A stretch of DNA of 64,000 nucleotides from Eutreptiella sp. 'Long Island Sound 2002' (GCA_964036045.1 OZ038380.1:124230899-124294898); one strand, 5' to 3'. Positions 1 to 11,204 are shown, counted from the first letter of the stretch. The notes: generated by a model from the letters alone, not told the origin. A program made the numbers and translations.

Positions 1-169
1 GGTGTTAAAGAAATTACGGAGGTATCAAATAATTCACGGAGGGGGTTATATAATTCACGGATGTATCAGATAATGAATGGAGGGTGTTAAAGAATTCACG
101 CAGGTATCAAATAATTCACGGAGGGGGTTAAATACTTCACGGAGGTATGAAATAATTCACGGAGGTATC
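1..169. repeat. 41-bp satellite array, left-edge segment
   Basis: Tandem repeat of two alternating half-units, AATAATTCACGGAGGTATCA and AATAATTCACGGAGGGGGTT, with scattered substitutions. The array continues off the left edge. Stop codons and A/T-rich spacers break every frame, so I call no gene. Confidence 0.95.
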
Positions 170-195
170 AAGGTAGGTAGGTAGGTAGGTAGGTG
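170..195. repeat. (AGGT)n microsatellite
   Basis: A perfect run of AGGT tetranucleotides joins the satellite to the GC-rich island on its right. It probably arose by slippage from the AGGT within the satellite unit. Confidence 0.9.
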
Positions 196-1985
196 CACTC
201 GGTCGTGGAGAGGCGCCCCATGGTTCCCCCTGGCGTTCCCCCTGTGACGAACAGGAACAGGCTCCGCGCGTGAAGAGGGGAGGCGGCTTACTTCCCGCTA
301 GACCTGACTGTTGGCCCCCAACAAAGCGGCCCCGGGCTACGCCGGGAGGGCTGATCGCCGCCAGCGTGACATGCTTGTCTCGCCGGGAGGGTGTGCCCCC
401 GTGCTTGCGCACGTCCCCTCCTTTGGGCTGAACCCTAGGGGTTCACCGGACTTCCTGGCGTATCCCGTTCCCAAGGCGTGCATGCACGTTCTTGGTACTA
501 GGGTTCCGAGGCGCTTGGGTGTCGCACGCTCCGCCTCGAGTCCCAAAGCAGCGCAGGCCTTAGGAGGCAGCCTTACCCCCGGTCTCCGGATCTCGTTTGG
601 CCGGGTCACCTGCATGGCACGGGCTGCCTCAGTGCCCGGGCTGTGGGCACTGGGTTTCCTACTGTTGTGTGGCGTTTGTGTTTGGGTCCGGTTGGCGGTT
701 GGGTGCGGGTTTTGTTAACCCCGCCAGTCCTGGCTGGGGTCTTGGGTGGGTGTGTTTGGGCACGGTTTGTGGTGTTGTCCCTCTAGTGTCGGCTGTTTGT
801 GGTGTTCGTGGTTGGGCTTCGGTTTCGGCCTGCTTTTGGGACGTGTGTGGTTTCGTGGGCGCCCCGCTTGCCCCCCGCCGTTTCCGGTTCCGGCGTGCGG
901 TGTGGGCGTGTGTGCTGGGCCCGGGTCTCGCCTGTGCCCAGCCCTTCTTGGCTGGGTTGTCGGGGTGTGTTTTTTGCGCTTTGGTTTTTTCTTTTCTTTT
1001 TTTTTTTTTTTCCGGGCTTTGTGGTCCCTGTCCCTCCATCCCCTTTCTTTCGGGCTGGGCTGGTGGCTCTTTTTTTTTTTTTTCCGTGTCCCTTTTCCCC
1101 GTGGTCCGCTGTTACTGGCTTGGTGTTGCCGGTTTTGGGTGGGTGGTCCCCCTGTGCCTCTGTGGGGGTCCTGTCTTCGGTGCCTTCTGGGGGGGGGCTT
1201 GGCCGCCTGTGGTGGTGTTGGCGGGCGGTTTGGCGGCTGTGGGCTGTTTTCGTGCCTTTTCCCCCTCCCCCCTCCTTGTTTTTGGGGGGGGGGGGGGGGG
1301 CTTGCCTGTTCCTCCCTCTGCCTTCCCTGGGCTGGCGCACGCACTGGCCTGCATTCAGTGTTGTCTTCCGGGCTGCTGTCTTCAGTTGCGTTCTGTGTGG
1401 CCGCGTTCCGGCCCCATGGGTCGGGTGGGCTTTGTACACGGTGGGCTCGGCGCCCCTTCTTGCCGGGTTAGGTCCTGGCTCTGCCGGCTGGGCGGCTGCG
1501 CCAGGCGGCTGCTTGTGGTTTTGGGTTAGGGGGCTGGGGTTGTTCGTGTCCTTTCCCCTCTGCGGTGCCGGCTGTAATCTTCTGGGTGGTCCGCCACCGT
1601 TGTCACCTGGCGCGCTTTGGCCCCGTGTGTGGCCTGCGGTGCTGGTGTGTGGCGTGGTGGCGTGGCGCCTTCCAGGGTGTGCGGTGGCTGGCTTCGGTTC
1701 GTCCCTCAGGTTAGGGTCCGTTGTGTCGTGCTGTGCCGCTCTGTGCCGCATCGCGTCGCGTCGTGCTGTGGTGCGTTGCACTGTGGCGCGCTGTGGTGCG
1801 GTGTGCCGTGGTCTCGCGTGGTGCCGCGGTGGGTCAGTGGAGGTCAGCCTGGCCTGTGTCGTGGTGCGGAGTGCGGGCCGGAGTGTGGCCGGCTGGTGGT
1901 TGGGGGGTGCGGTTAGGTGTGGGTGGCCCGCTGGGTCCGTGCTGTGGGGGCTTGGGCGTGCCGCTCGGGCTGGTGGGTCGGGTAG
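196..1985. other. G/T-rich (plus strand) sequence, probable intron or gene flank
   Basis: Strongly strand-biased: G and T rich on plus, C and A rich on minus. It has poly-T runs near 990-1012 and 1070-1083 and a poly-G run near 1278-1299. The open frames here are low-complexity products of the composition and none resembles a protein family. It lies just downstream, on the minus strand, of the PFP coding fragment, so a long intron or 3' flank of that gene is the simplest reading. Confidence 0.5.
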
Positions 1986-2670
1986 GTCTTCGGGAAATTC
2001 TGCTGAATGATCACGGTGTCCTTGGGGCGTGCACGCTGACTCTCACCCATGGACTCAATCTTCACCGGGCCTCGCAGACAGGCAGGCGTACTCGGGGTGT
2101 AGGAAAGGCGTTCCTTCTCCAAGGCAGACAAACAGAAATCAGGAGTCGGACGGTGGAGGTGGCTTCCGAACGCCGTTTGAGTGGCGAAAGGCTTGCACTG
2201 CAGCTCGGCTGCGCTGGCAGGGACATGAGGGTCCGGGTCGGTGCCGCCGGCAGGCATGAGCTCATACTTCAGGGTCAGGGGGATGTCCATATCTCCGGTG
2301 CTGAACTGCAGGGGTCCGGGGCACCGGTAGTAATCTTGGCACTTCCAGTCTTCACGGCGCTCGGAGAAGGCCTTGAAGGGGGCACCGTCCAGCAGCACCA
2401 AGGCCTTCGCGATCACAGCCTTTCACTTCCCCTTGCGGCGCTCGAAATTCATCATGGACCGGATCGGCGTGCCGCCGCAGTGCCATTCCTCCACTGGACG
2501 CAACAGGCTGGTGACGGACGCCCTCACGGACGTGAGACCAGCTGAGATCAAGCCCCCGGCCGTCAATCCAAGTGCATAGCAATACTCTGCGTCGAACCGC
2601 GACGGTAACGCAGCCCGGCCCTTATAGCCAAAGGCGTGGTCGCGTGACGGTCCGTGGGGTTGCCCTCCCT
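1986..2670 (-). pseudogene. Pyrophosphate-dependent phosphofructokinase (PFP) fragment with an in-frame TGA
   Basis: PFP converts fructose 6-phosphate to the 1,6-bisphosphate using pyrophosphate in cytosolic glycolysis. Read on minus, about 2640-2424 matches the C-terminal part of the long PFP family: FGYKGR, PSRFDAEYCYALG, ISAGLT, PVEEWHCGGTPI, MMNFERRKGK. A TGA at 2421-2423 follows, and the same frame continues with VIAKALVLLDGAPFKAF and YYRCPGPLQF, the usual PFP C-terminus. A linker then leads to SALEKERLSYTP and QNFPKTY, which resembles the PFP N-terminus. This suggests a tandem PFP-PFP fusion cut at an intron. A possible AG acceptor lies near 2670; I find no clear GT donor at the other end. 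The TGA falls where relatives have Met, so this is a broken copy or a captured fragment. The family call is firm; the fusion is inferred. Confidence 0.75.
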
Positions 2671-3171
2671 GGGGGCCTGTGCCTTGGTCCCGTGTCCTCT
2701 GGGGGTCTCGGTCCCTAGTCGTGGGTGCCGCGGCCGTGCCTTCGTCCTCTTCCGGTGCCTGTGAGGTGGCCTTTGTGGTGGCCGGGGTCGTCGCCTGGCG
2801 GTGAGGGCGTGGTGGTGCGCCGTGCGGCGGCGTTCCCTGCGGCTTCCTCTGTGGGTGTGGCCCGTTCTCCCCGTGTAGGTGTGCCTTCCGTTCTCCGTGT
2901 GGTTTCCGGTGGCCGGTGGGCGTGCGCTGGTGTGATCCGCATGGCGTCCGATGTTTGCTTCGGTGGTGTGTGTTGGGGTGTTTGGTGGGGCTGGGGCGGC
3001 GCTGGTCCCCCCGTCGTGGTGTGCCCTTCCTGGGTGTGGGTCGTGGTGCCTGCCGTGGTGCCCTTTTCCTCCGTGTCTTGGTCCCCGTTCCCGCCCCTTC
3101 CTGGTTCTTGCGTGGTTTCCTGCCCCCATGTGGTGTCGCTTCCGGCGTCCTGTCCCTGCGTGTGCCTGCCC
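2671..3171. other. G/T-rich spacer, probable intron
   Basis: Same strand bias as 196-1985 (C/A rich on minus). Open frames exist on both strands but are low-complexity Pro/Thr/Arg or Gly/Val/Cys strings with no family match. It separates the PFP exon from the RS-rich ORF. Confidence 0.45.
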
Positions 3172-4797
3172 TCACTTGGGGCCCTTCCGTGCCCTCTTGC
3201 CTGAGTGCTCCTTGGTGCCCCTTGCCCTTCTCTTGCCCTTGTCCTGCCCCTTCCTGCTGTGGTCGTGGCGGGAGGGGCGGGGTGGGGAGGGGGCGCCGGC
3301 GGCCCAGGCCTGGGGGTGGGTGGCCTGGAGCCACTGGCGGAGGGCTTGGGGGGTGTAGGGGGGGCGGAGGCCCTGGACCGCATCGCGGAGGAGGGCCTCC
3401 CATGCCGCTTGCGGCATGATGGCCTCCGGGGGGGCCTCGTTGGGGTTTGCGGGGGTGCGGGTGCGGACCTCCTCTAAGGTATGTACCATGTGCACCCCTT
3501 CGTGCCTTCCCGCTCCTCCGGCCCACTTCACCCAGCGGCGGAGCTCCTGCAGAGCGGGGGGAGACCACCAGGCGAGGTAGGCGGGGGCCCGGGGGGGGGA
3601 GGGGTCCGTGCCCGTGGTCGTGGTGCGGCGGGGGGAGGACGTGGACCCGCGGTGGTGGCGGGGGTGGCGGTGCCTGGGGGAGCGGGAGCGGCGGCGGCGG
3701 GGGCTGGGGGTGGAGGACGGGTACGGGCGGAGGGGGGAGCGGGAGGGGGAGGTGGACATGGGGCGGCGGTGGCGCGCTCGGTGGCGTCCGGGGGAGCGGG
3801 AGTGGTGGTGGCGGGGGCTGGGGGTGGTGGATGGGTACGGGTGGCGGGGGGAACGGGGAGCCCGGCGGGGCGTGTGGGGGGAGGGGGAGGTGGACGTGGG
3901 GCGGCAGTGGCGTGCTTGGCTGCGTCGGGGGGAGCGGGAGTGGTGGTGGCGGGGGCTGGGGGTGGGGGTCTTGTTTGGCCGGTGGGGGGAGGGGGAGGGG
4001 GACATGGGGCGGCGGTGGCGCTCGTGGTGGTGCCCGGGGGAGCGGGAGCGACGGGAGCGGGGTCCCGGGGGGTCGTGGTGGTACCTGGGGGAGCGGGAGC
4101 GGCGCGAGTGGGTGGTTGAGGCGCGGTGGGAGTGTGGGCGCCGTGGGCGAGTGTGCCGTGCGGAGGGGGGGCGGGAGCGCCGCCGTTTGCGGGACCGGGC
4201 CTCATCGCTCGAGTCGGGCCAGTCCGGAAGCGTCGGCGGCCCCTGGGGGGCCTCGCGCGGTGCCGCCTGGTACTGGGGGGGGGGGGGGGGGAGGTCCCCC
4301 GTCGTCCATGGGGCCCCTTCGGCCATCGGATGGTGGCCGGGGGGGTACGGATACGGTTCCTGGTACGGGGGTGGTGGTTGGTACGGGGGGGGTGGCTCCT
4401 GGCGGTAGGTGGGGTATGCGGGTGGGGCACTCGGTGGCTGCCATCCCGTCCGCTGGTGCTGTTCGTGCACGGGGGGTTGTGGCCCCGTGGGGTAGGGCGG
4501 TGGGCAGTGGTAGTGGTGGGGGTGGTGCTGGTAGTGGTGGTGGTGGGGCCGCTGGTGGTGGTGGTGTGGGTAGTGGTGGGGTTGGTGTTGCGGGTATGGC
4601 CCATGGACCCCTTGTGGGTTTTCCGGTCCCCCTTGTGGGGGTGGGGGGTTGGGCATCGTGGGCAGTCCCCGGGGCTGCACTATGTGGTGGGCATGGGGGA
4701 AGGGTTGGGCGCCGGGCTTGACGGTGACGGTGGTCGAGGGGTCCCACGTCCCTGGGTCGGTTTGGCCGGCGGTGGCGGAGGGGGTTAAATAATTCAC
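3172..4797 (-). CDS. RS-rich, His/Pro-rich protein, unrecognised
   Basis: Open frame of 541 codons. From the N-terminus: a Pro/His/Tyr-rich section (about residues 40-190, with PHHYPHHHH-type runs); an arginine-serine section (about 195-390) with many RSRSPRHH-like repeats typical of splicing-associated RS domains; a more ordinary section (about 395-500, including ELRRWVKWAGG and EAIMPQAAWEALL); and a Lys/Arg-rich tail. The first Met lies in the satellite junction, so the true start is uncertain and may be a later Met or a spliced upstream exon. The RS repeats suggest an RNA-processing role, but the frame could be partly fortuitous in GC-rich repeat DNA. It lies just upstream of the PFP fragment on the same strand. 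Confidence 0.4.
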   Translation of the reverse strand: MNYLTPSATAGQTDPGTWDPSTTVTVKPGAQPFPHAHHIVQPRGLPTMPNPPPPQGGPENPQGVHGPYPQHQPHHYPHHHHQRPHHHHYQHHPHHYHCPPPYPTGPQPPVHEQHQRTGWQPPSAPPAYPTYRQEPPPPYQPPPPYQEPYPYPPGHHPMAEGAPWTTGDLPPPPPQYQAAPREAPQGPPTLPDWPDSSDEARSRKRRRSRPPSARHTRPRRPHSHRASTTHSRRSRSPRYHHDPPGPRSRRSRSPGHHHERHRRPMSPSPSPHRPNKTPTPSPRHHHSRSPRRSQARHCRPTSTSPSPHTPRRAPRSPRHPYPSTTPSPRHHHSRSPGRHRARHRRPMSTSPSRSPLRPYPSSTPSPRRRRSRSPRHRHPRHHRGSTSSPRRTTTTGTDPSPPRAPAYLAWWSPPALQELRRWVKWAGGAGRHEGVHMVHTLEEVRTRTPANPNEAPPEAIMPQAAWEALLRDAVQGLRPPYTPQALRQWLQATHPQAWAAGAPSPPRPSRHDHSRKGQDKGKRRARGTKEHSGKRARKGPK

Positions 4798-6318
4798 GGA
4801 GGTATCAAATAATTCACGGAGGGGGTTAAGTAATTCACGGAGGTGTGAAATAATTCACAGAGGGGGTTGAAAAATTCACGGAGGTATCAAATAATTCACG
4901 GAGGGGGTTGAATAATTCACGGAGGTATCAAATAATTCACGGAGGGGGTTCAAGAATTCACGCGGGTACGAAATAATTCACTGAGGGGGTTAAAAAATTC
5001 ACGGAGGTATCAAAGAATTCAGGGAGGGGGTTGAATAATTCACGGAGGAATCAAAAAATTCACGGAGGGGTTTAAATAATTCACGGGGGTATCAAATAAT
5101 GCACGGAGGGGGTTAAATAATTCACGGAGGTATGAAAAAATTCACGGAGGGGGTTAAATAACTCACGGAGGTATCAAAAAGTTCACGGAGGGGGTTTTGT
5201 GATTCACGGAGGTATCAAATAATTCACAGAGGGGGTTAAATAATTCACGTGGGTATCAGATGATTCATGGAGGGGGTGAAAGAATTCACGGGGGTATCAA
5301 ATAGTTCACGGAGGGGTTTAAATAATTCACGGAGGTATGAAATGATTCTCTGAGGAGGTTAAATAATTCACGGAGGGCTCAAATAATTCACGGAGGGGGT
5401 TGAATAATTCACCGAGGTATCAAATAGTTCACGGAGGGGGTTGAATAATTCACGGAGGTATCAAAGAATTCACGGAAGGGGTTAAATAAATCACGGAGGT
5501 ATCAAATAATTCACAGAGGGGTTTAATATAATTCACGGAGGTATGAAATAATTCACCGAGGGGGTTGCATAATTAACGCAGGCATGAAACAATTCATGGA
5601 GCGGGTTAAATAATTCACGGAGGCATGAAACAATTCATGGAGGTATGGAAAATTTCACGGAGGGGGTTGAAAAATTCACGGGGGTGTCAAATAATTCACG
5701 GAGGGGCTTAAATAATTCACGGAGGTATGAAATAATTTACTGAGGGTGTTAAATAAATCACGGAGGTATCAAATAATTTACGGAGGGGGTTGAATAATTC
5801 ACGGAGGTATCAAATAATTCACGGCGGGGGTTGAATAATTCACGGAGGGATCAAATACTTCACGGAGGGGGTTATATAATTCACGGATGTATCAGATAAT
5901 TCATGGAGGGGGTTAAATAATTCACGCAGGTATCAAATAATTCACGGAGGGGGTTAAATACTTCCCGGAGGTATGAAATAATTCACGGAGGTATCAAATA
6001 ATTCGCGGAGGGGGTTAAGTAATTCACAGAGGTGTGAAATAATTCACGGAGGGGGTTGAACAATTCACGGAGGTATCAAATAATTCACGGAGGGGGTTGA
6101 ATAATTCACGGAGGTATCAAATAATTCACGGAGGGGGTTAAAGAATCACGCGGGTATGAAATAATTCACTGAGGGGGTTAAGAAAAATCACGGAGGTATC
6201 AAATAATTGAAGGAAGAGGTTGAATAATTCACGGAGGTATCAAATGATTCACGGAGGGGGTTAAATAATTCACGGGGGTATCAAATAATGCACGGAGGAG
6301 GTTAAATAATTCACGGAG
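4778..6318. repeat. 41-bp satellite array
   Basis: About 1.5 kb of the alternating half-units, with single-base variants such as CACGCAGG and CACCGAGG and some half-unit irregularities. No coding potential. Confidence 0.95.
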
Positions 6319-7312
6319 GTGAAGCGGTACCGTGGGGCCTCGCGGAGCGTGAGGCCTTCGACCCTTGAGACTCACGGAACACTGCGCTGAACTTGTTTCT
6401 TTGCTCTTTGCCTTGCACTGAATTTCCCTTTCTTGCACCCCTGTTTTGTTTGCCATTTTGCTATCACGGCTTGTCTTGGCCTTGCTTTGCTTTGACGTGA
6501 GAAAAAGAAGATGCTGATCCCTTGGTATTTGTGCATACTTTGCCGCCGCACTCTTGGTCCTGCTTTGCTTTCACGTGAGAAAAGCTGAACACCTTGCGAG
6601 CTTTTTGAACCGCAGGCTGATTTTGATAATAAAATATCCTGCTGCTCGTTGCGTGCAAACACACAAAAACCTTTGATCGTCCAAGCCTTGCTGGCACCCA
6701 ATGGCAAACGCAGCGCACCATATCCACAGGAGGTCTAACCTGTATCGAGGGTTTCTTTCAGTGAATCCATCATAGGCTGAGACCTTCCTTGCTGTACCAC
6801 GTACAGTTTTGAGCTTCCACGATGCTGAGCGCCATAGGCCAGTAGCCGTAGGCCCTCAACGAGGGCGCTCTTGCCACAATGCTAAGCGCCGCCGGTGTAT
6901 TTCGAGACCTTTGGCCCTCAACGAGGGCGTTGGTTGCGTCCACGATGCCCTGGCATGCTGCCCCAGGACGAGGGATGCGGCGTTCAGGCCAGTGTCGGCC
7001 TACAAATAATTCTGAGAACCTCGGACGGTCCTCCCATATGACACAAACCTGAACGTCAACGACAAACAGATTCCGTAACAAACAGAGTTAACATACACGA
7101 CGCAAATCGCATACATTATGCTACAGAATTTAACTATATAAAAAATAAATGCCAAATAAAAACACGTAACGGCAGCTATTGGCTGCCTTCAGTCACTTTC
7201 GTGATGCGAAATTGCGTCATTTGCGTGGACTTCGCGCTATGCGCCAGAAGCCTTCGCGACGCTAAGCTCTGCTACAAAATGCAAACGCAGGGATCGTTAC
7301 CGATTCTGCTTC
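6319..7312. other. Unassigned 1-kb island inside the satellite
   Basis: Non-satellite sequence with no convincing gene. It has two local duplications. A segment ending GACGTGAGAAAA or CACGTGAGAAAA after a TTTGCTTT run occurs near 6470-6500 and 6545-6585. A unit with CCACGATGC, AAGCGCC and CCCTCAACGAGGGCG is repeated imperfectly across about 6816-6950. An A/T-rich stretch with ACTATATAAAA is at 7130-7140. It could be a short non-autonomous element or an old insertion, but I see no terminal repeats or target duplication. Confidence 0.4.
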
Positions 7313-8362
7313 AGAGGTATCAGATAATTCATGGAGGGGGTTAAATAATACATGAAGGTATGAATCAATTCACTGAGGTGGTTAAATAAATTACGGAGGT
7401 ATCAAATAATTCACGGAGGGGGTTGAAGAATTCGCGGAGGTATCAAATAATTCATGGAGGCGGTTAAATAATTCACGGAGGCACGAAGTAATGCACAGAG
7501 GGGGTTAAATGATTCACAGAGGTATCATAATTCACGGAGGGGGTTAAATAATTCACGGAGGTATCAAATAATTCAAGGAGCGGCTTGAATATTTCACGGA
7601 GGTATGAAATAAATTTCACGGAGGTCTGAAATAATTCAGCGAGGTATCAAATAATTCACGGACGGGGTTAGATAATTCATGGAGGGATCAAATAATTCAC
7701 GGAGGGGGGTAAACAATTCACGGAGCTATCAAATAATTCACGGAGGGCGTAAATAATTCACGGAGGTATGGAAGAATTCACGGAGGGGATTACATAATTC
7801 ACGGAGGTATCAAATAATTCATGGTGGGGGTTAAATATTTCATGGAGGCATGAAATAATTCACGGAGGGGGTTAAATAATTCACGGAGGTATGAAGTAAT
7901 TCACGGAGGGGGTTAAATCATTCACAAAGTTATGAAATAATGCACGGAGATATCAAATAATTCACGGAGGGGGTTAAATAATTCACGGAGGTGTGAAATA
8001 ATTCATGGAGGGGGTTACCTAGGTATGAAATAATTCACGGAGGTGCTTAAATAATTCATGGAGGTATGAAATAATTCACGGAGGGGGTTCAATAATTCAC
8101 GGAGTTATGAAGTAATTTACGGAGGAGGTTAAATAACTCACGAAGGTATGAAATAATTCACGGAGGGTGTTAAATAATTCACGGAGGTAAGAAATAATTC
8201 ACGGAGGGGGTTAAATAATTCAAAGAGGTATGAAATAATTTACGGAGGTATCAAATAATTCACGGAGGGGGTTAAATAGTTCACGGAGGTATGAAATAAT
8301 TCACGAAGGGGCTTACATAATTCACGGAGGTATGAAAAAATCCACGGAGGGGGTTCAATAAT
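7313..8362. repeat. 41-bp satellite array
   Basis: About 1.05 kb of the satellite, abutting the left direct repeat of PLE1. Variants include shortened half-units and isolated unrelated bases. Confidence 0.95.
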
Positions 8363-8556
8363 TCACTCCCAAAGATAAAAGTCGTCGACGGATATAGCAA
8401 CACTCGGATAAAATTGTCCAAACTCCACTTGTGTTAAGTTGCAAGACAAATGCACCACTCACAACAATGAATGTCAAACAAAGTCCACTGACTTCCAACG
8501 TCAAGTACGCGTTTCGACCCTAGGTAGGGTCCTCCTCAGCCAGAACAATCCTATGG
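8363..8556. repeat. PLE1 terminal direct repeat, left copy
   Basis: Begins TCACTCCCAAAGATAAAAGT and ends AACAATCCTATGG. Matches 44166-44366 in the same orientation with a few substitutions and one small indel. It corresponds to the pseudo-LTRs of Penelope-like elements. Confidence 0.9.
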
Positions 8557-9624
8557 GACACAAAAATGACATTATTCATGGATATGGGGTTAGGGTTGAA
8601 AAATCCCCACCCGAAACATGAAAATATTCCAAAATTGAAATTATCATTAGGATTGGGTACGGACTTGACGGCGTGCCATAGTCTGTCAAAGGCTCAAACT
8701 TCGAAGTCTTGACCTTGCGGCACACCACACAAAAGCCTTCCGTCTTGGCCTTCCTTGGTCGCCCGGGCCAAGTTCCTTGCATCTAAAAGGGAAGGCAACC
8801 CATGAGAGAAAGTTGAACAAGTACAACAGCGAAGACCATACACTAGTACATACCGTTCAAAGCCCTAAAGGCTCAAAGCGTTGTCCTTGTCCTTTCGCAA
8901 GATGAAAGTCTTTAAAATGACCTATTTTGTATCCTTGAATCTAAGGATCATGGTGCAAGCATCGGAAGACACCAACCTCCATTGTCCCAAAACTTGTTGC
9001 TTACCACTCACACAAAACACCGGCCGCAAATGTAGAACCACTGAACTCTTAGTTTGACGAACCAATCTACCACAATGGTAGATTGGCAATGGTGGCATCT
9101 TACAAATTGAGACCTTGTTGTTGAACTACGAATGTGCATACCTGAGGATGGAATCCGAAACTTTGTGGTCACGGAGCTCTTTGCAGACCAAGCAGGCCTA
9201 CAAACTTCTTCTTGTTCTCGGCTGCATAGAAGTGAAGATAATCGACCGACATGGGTAAAACGGCGATCCGGACCAGAAAAAAAAGTACAGAATAAAAAAT
9301 ATTGAGTTACTTAATGGAAACATATGAAAAACGCATGCATACCGTTCAGGAATAAAAAGATAATTTCTCCGTTGACCACCCCAGTGTGGCGCGCAGGCGG
9401 CTTTGGACAAGCTGAGTGGAGCTGCATTTTTTCGCTGCCGCTTCTGCTGTCATGTGCGCGTCGCGGCGCCTGTCGCAGGTCACATGTGCAGCACAGAGAT
9501 AATATAGAATCTGCAAAAATGACGATCAATGGGCCACATAAATGGCCGATCCGCGAAAAATGGCATCGCACTGTACCATTAGGTCCGGCTAAATCGTCAG
9601 ATCGAAAATCCAGTCACGTGTGCA
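8557..9624. other. PLE1 3' noncoding region
   Basis: Between the left direct repeat and the end of the RT frame. Relatively A/T rich, with no convincing ORF on either strand. I looked here for a GIY-YIG domain, which usually follows the RT in PLEs, and saw none. Confidence 0.55.
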
Positions 9625-10230
9625 CTAGTCCTCACGACGAAGCGCACGCATTCGGCGCGAGTGGAACAACAAGCGTAGATTAGGCGACGGCTTCAATGTA
9701 ACATGCACCTGCAGGTCAGGGATTGCTTTCTTGAACTTGCTCCTTATGGGTGTGAACAAGGCAGTCCATGGGATAGGCATAGATGCATGGAATGGCACAC
9801 GTACCACATGCACCACCTCCGTAGTGCGCGCCTTGGGCTTCAAGTAGCGATCACGATCCGCCCACATGCGTGGAGGTTTGGCATAAACATGATGCGGGTA
9901 ACGAAAACGTACAAGTGCACTTTTCAACCTTCGCCAACACATCCAAAAATACTCTTCATGGGAACATAACCTCAAAAATCTAATGCATTCCGCCGTAATC
10001 CATCCCACTTTCACATGCCGTGGCGTGTTTGAGTTCCACGGAATGTAGGAACATGTGTGGGTGGGTTTGAAGTACACACTAGTCTTCAAAGGGTGGATCC
10101 TCACAATGAGTAGATCCATGAAAGGGATGTTTGTTTCCTTGTTGAAATGTTCAATGCCAACACGCAAATGCGAGGGGTAAGGTCGTTGCATACGCTCCAA
10201 GAATTGTTTCTCATCCACTTCGGGTTGGTG
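9625..10230 (-). pseudogene. PLE1 reverse transcriptase, C-terminal (thumb) segment
   Basis: Starts at the element 5 junction with HQPEVDEKQFLERM and continues through LRVGIEHFNKE, MDLLIV, VGWITAECIRFLR, LIRFRYP-like residues and LKPSPNLR. It aligns by eye with PLE2 58000-58560 (HFNK, VDFLDVFII, LGWIKGERARYLR, RPSPNLR). This is the part of a Penelope RT after the FIDD motif, which lies across element 5 at about 12350. The frame ends at 9625 with a basic tail. Confidence 0.75.
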
Positions 10231-10520
10231 TAAGGACCCGTCTTTTTTTCAAAACCTGAAGCTGTAGCTTCAGAAGGCCAAGACCCCCCCCCCCCCCTCC
10301 CGGTGAAGCTGCCCGACCAAATCTGCAAGTGGTTGCCTACCAGCTTTGCGTATTCCTTTACTAACCAGTGTTGCACATGAAAACGCTTTCCCTTTTGGAA
10401 CCCACAAACAAAACACAAGCAATTGAAGCATTAATGGACACCAAAGTGTGACCTCATTGATCATTTGCGTCGGAGTCACCTCAACGACTGGAAACAACAG
10501 TAGACATCCAATGGAGTTAT

Positions 10521-11043
10521 CTAAATGTCAACGACACCTGAATCACACCTGAACTGCTCAAGAAGCCACGGCGGCAGGTTACCCTCCGGTTCGACGGTGT
10601 CGCTCTCTGCCCGAAACCCCTTCCAGCGCACTTGATAATGCACCTTCCCGCGCCTTTTTACTGATTTGATGATCCTTTCAGGCTCATACATGGTCTCATC
10701 ACCATTTTCTCTCTCATATGCATCTACCAACTCCTGACAATGGCGCAATGACTCTGCGGGCTCCTCTGTGTCATCCCCCTCCCCATACCCTTTCCACCGA
10801 ACTACATAATGCACCACCCCATCCCGCATCGCTTTCCCAACAATGGCCTCTACCTCTGCCTCGTCCTCCCCTTCACTCTCTTCTTCCCCGCGGCGCTTGT
10901 GAGGGACAACCTTATCTACTGCCCGGTAGGCTTTGGCCCTTTTGGCCCTTTTGGGCGGGGGCTTTTGGGAGCCTCCGAATATTTTGGTGAGCTCGTTTTT
11001 TGGGGCAAGAACTTGGGATGCACCTTGGGGATAGGAACCAAAG
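10521..11043 (-). CDS. Double chromodomain protein
   Basis: Two chromodomains in tandem. The first has HYVVRWKGYGEGDDTEEP and the second has YEPERIIKSV followed by HYQVRWKGF and DTVEPEGNL. Chromodomains bind methylated histone tails, so a chromatin-targeting role is likely. Upstream in the same frame are a basic stretch (PKRAKRAKAY, a possible nuclear signal) and an acidic one (GEEESEGEDEAEVE). The frame is open from about 11043, but the first ATG is at 10829 within chromodomain 1, so an upstream exon or a partial gene is likely. No integrase or transposase domain is attached. It is the only recognisable gene in element 5. Confidence 0.7.
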
Positions 11044-11204
11044 AGTCAAAATTCTTGCGAAGTTGAAGGGCCCCCGAAGCGAGCAAAGGTAAAGGCCGGG
11101 GTGGCTTGGTTACCTTGGTTCTCACGATGAACTTGTCCATATGTGGCAAAAGGCAAAAAGGCTGTCGGACCATGGATTTGTGTGGAAATGTGAAACAACT
11201 CATA

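Noticed and set aside
597-2010. Long Cys/Gly/Val/Phe-rich frames on plus in 0.6-2.0 kb
   Set aside because: Overlapping frames on both strands are all open because the DNA is G/T rich; products are low complexity with no domain pattern.
3447-4788. Gly-rich and Arg/Gly-rich plus-strand frames at 3.4-4.8 kb
   Set aside because: They are antisense shadows of the RS-rich minus-strand frame.
4778-6318. CRISPR-like array of short repeats
   Set aside because: Units are contiguous 41-bp tandem repeats with no unique spacers, and the context is eukaryotic.
8583-8600. GGGGTTAGGGTT as a telomere repeat
   Set aside because: It occurs once only; a telomere tract would be tandem.
8557-9624. GIY-YIG endonuclease downstream of the PLE1 RT
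   Set aside because: No GIY, YIG or associated Arg/Glu pattern in any minus-strand frame.
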